DNA from: RGIG426 sp045643425
GTDB taxonomy: Bacteria > Bacillota > Clostridia > Oscillospirales > Acutalibacteraceae
Assembly: GCA_045643425.1 (NCBI GenBank)
Contig: JAZUKW010000126.1
Location: 1 to 6,990, forward strand
Direction: 5' to 3'
Length of the DNA stretch: 6,990 nt
The translations under genes were made by a program, and so were the position numbers. A model generated the notes under the pieces. That model was not told where the DNA came from. It worked only from the letters and a program-made list of their open reading frames with translations, and did not search any database. Below are positions 5,866 through 6,990 of this stretch, piece after piece (within the stretch, counting starts at the first letter, position 1; every line of letters begins with the position of its first letter).

Positions 5866-6990
5866 GTGGAAAAAGCCAGACGACTGCGCCGTTTTTGCCC
5901 GCAGGACAAACACGCGCTTTTGGCGTTCGGGTTGGTGTTTTTGGTGGCGGACGTGCTGTTTTTGCCGTTTATTCTGACCACCCGCGGCTATTCTACCTAC
6001 TACGGCGACTTTAACGCCCAACAACTCTCCTTTTACCGTATGGCGCACGATGCCGTGCGCGCGGGTGACTGGGGCTGGAACTGGAACACCGACCTCGGCG
6101 TGAATTTTATCGGCTCGTACAGTTTCTATCTGCTCGGCAGTCCGTTTTTCTGGCTGACGATTCCGTTCCCGTCCGCTGCCGTGCCGTATATGATGGCGCC
6201 GCTGCTTATCCTCAAAATGGCGATGATGGCGCTCGGCGCGTATCTGTATCTCAAACGCTTTGTAAAAGCGGAGTACGCCGTTTTGGGCGCGATTTTGTAT
6301 GCGTTTTCCGGCTTTTCCATCTACAACATCTTCTTTAACCATTTCCACGAGGCGATGGTGTATCTGCCGTTTATCCTGCTCGGGCTCGAGCGGAACTTAA
6401 AAGATGGTAAGCGGGGGATGTTCGGAATTTTCCTCTTCCTTTCGGCGCTCAACAACTACTATTTCTTCATCGGGCAGGCGCTGTTTTTGCTGATGTATTT
6501 CGGCATCCGCGCCTGGTCGGGCGAATGGCAACTGAACGCAAAAAAAGTGGTCGGCATTTTTGTCGAAGCGGCGCTCGGGACGTGCGCGGCGGGGATTTTC
6601 CTTCTGCCGTCGTTTTACGCCGTGATTCAAAACAACCGCACCGGCAACCTCGTTGCCGGATGGAACGCGCTGTATTACACCCAGCCGCAGCGGTTGTGGG
6701 ATATTCTCCACAGTTTCTTCTTCCCGCCGGATATTCCCGCGCGGCCCAACTTCTTCCCCGATGCGGATAACAAGTGGTCGTCGATGTCCGCGTGGCTGCC
6801 GATGGTGGGCGCTACCGGCGCGATTGCCTATTTCCAATATAAATCCCATAAGGACTGGTTGCATCGTTTGCTGATTGTGCTTTCGGTGTGCGCGGTGATT
6901 CCGCTGTTTAACGCGGCGTTCCAACTGTTTAACTCGCAGTACTACGCCCGTTGGTTTTATATGTTTACGCTGATGCTGATTGTCGCCACC
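5866..6990 (+). CDS. YfhO-family membrane protein (GT-C-like), N-terminal part
   Basis: The start is GTG 5866, with AAGGAGG (5851-5857) 8 nt upstream. The frame stays open to the right edge, giving 375 residues of a family usually 800-900 residues long. After a basic N-terminus there is a first membrane helix at 17-38. An external loop follows, TTRGYSTYYGDFNAQQLSFY, whose Asp48 occupies the place of the conserved first-loop acidic residue of GT-C glycosyltransferases. Other YfhO-like features are WGWNWNTDLGVNFIGSYSFYLLGSPF (69-94), the loop FFNHFHEAMVYLPFILLGLER (156-176) and LNNYYFFIGQ (195-204). Further hydrophobic segments lie near 107-129, 134-153, 184-212, 227-250 and 340-375. B. subtilis YfhO works with the CsbB undecaprenyl-phosphate sugar loader to glycosylate lipoteichoic acid. 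A similar job on the glycan handled by the upstream flippase is plausible but unproven. The gap after the ATP-grasp gene is 31 nt, with no terminator or promoter, so it belongs to the same operon. Confidence 0.9.
   Translation, partial: MEKARRLRRFCPQDKHALLAFGLVFLVADVLFLPFILTTRGYSTYYGDFNAQQLSFYRMAHDAVRAGDWGWNWNTDLGVNFIGSYSFYLLGSPFFWLTIPFPSAAVPYMMAPLLILKMAMMALGAYLYLKRFVKAEYAVLGAILYAFSGFSIYNIFFNHFHEAMVYLPFILLGLERNLKDGKRGMFGIFLFLSALNNYYFFIGQALFLLMYFGIRAWSGEWQLNAKKVVGIFVEAALGTCAAGIFLLPSFYAVIQNNRTGNLVAGWNALYYTQPQRLWDILHSFFFPPDIPARPNFFPDADNKWSSMSAWLPMVGATGAIAYFQYKSHKDWLHRLLIVLSVCAVIPLFNAAFQLFNSQYYARWFYMFTLMLIVAT

Noticed and set aside
4848..5981. 377-codon open frame on the minus strand opposite the ATP-grasp gene
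   Set aside because: It is antisense to a gene with clear ATP-grasp motifs. The product is His/Arg/Val-rich with no recognisable domain, and it arises from GC-rich codon bias on the + strand.
5695..6924. Minus-strand frames opposite the YfhO-type gene (5695-6348 and 6397-6924)
   Set aside because: The + frame from 5866 is open to the edge and has a strong Shine-Dalgarno and family motifs. The opposite frames give charged, His/Arg-rich products.

Overview
The window looks like chromosomal DNA of a fairly GC-rich Firmicute, most likely a clostridial lineage of the Oscillospiraceae/Ruminococcaceae type. The grounds are a folate-dependent TrmFO, strong purine-rich Shine-Dalgarno sites, UUG and GUG starts, intrinsic terminators with U-tracts, sigma-A type promoters, and a lipoprotein plus envelope genes of types common in Clostridia. 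This placement is inference; no rRNA or species marker is present. All convincing genes are on the + strand, and there are no tRNAs, CRISPR arrays, insertion sequences or phage genes.

Left part (1-2012): the C-terminal 100 residues of a VanY-type D-Ala-D-Ala carboxypeptidase, a tightly coupled 107-residue protein of unknown function, a near-perfect intrinsic terminator (638-663), and a full-length trmFO (681-2012). TrmFO makes the ribothymidine at tRNA position 54. There is no room for a promoter between the 638-663 terminator and trmFO, so trmFO is probably expressed by readthrough.

Middle part (1997-3202): a compact junction in which the probable trmFO terminator and a good promoter (TTGACG-N17-TATACT) are interleaved. 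A stand-alone 358-residue lipoprotein gene follows, encoding about a dozen degenerate YD-type repeats and more A-rich than its neighbours. It ends at a strong terminator (3164-3202).

Right part (3212-6990): a second promoter (TTTACT-N17-TATAAT), with a perfect 18-bp palindrome at the predicted transcription start, drives an apparent operon. It encodes a 512-residue MOP-superfamily polysaccharide flippase, a 338-residue sugar-transfer-associated ATP-grasp protein that overlaps it by 4 nt, and the first 375 residues of a YfhO-family polytopic membrane protein that runs off the window. Together these suggest assembly or decoration of a cell-envelope glycan: lipid-linked sugar flipping, an ATP-dependent ligation step, and a GT-C-like extracytoplasmic glycosyl transfer.

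Nothing here is proven to be a new system. The best candidates for follow-up are the flippase/ATP-grasp/YfhO cassette with its operator-like palindrome, the YD-repeat lipoprotein, and the terminator placed directly in front of trmFO.
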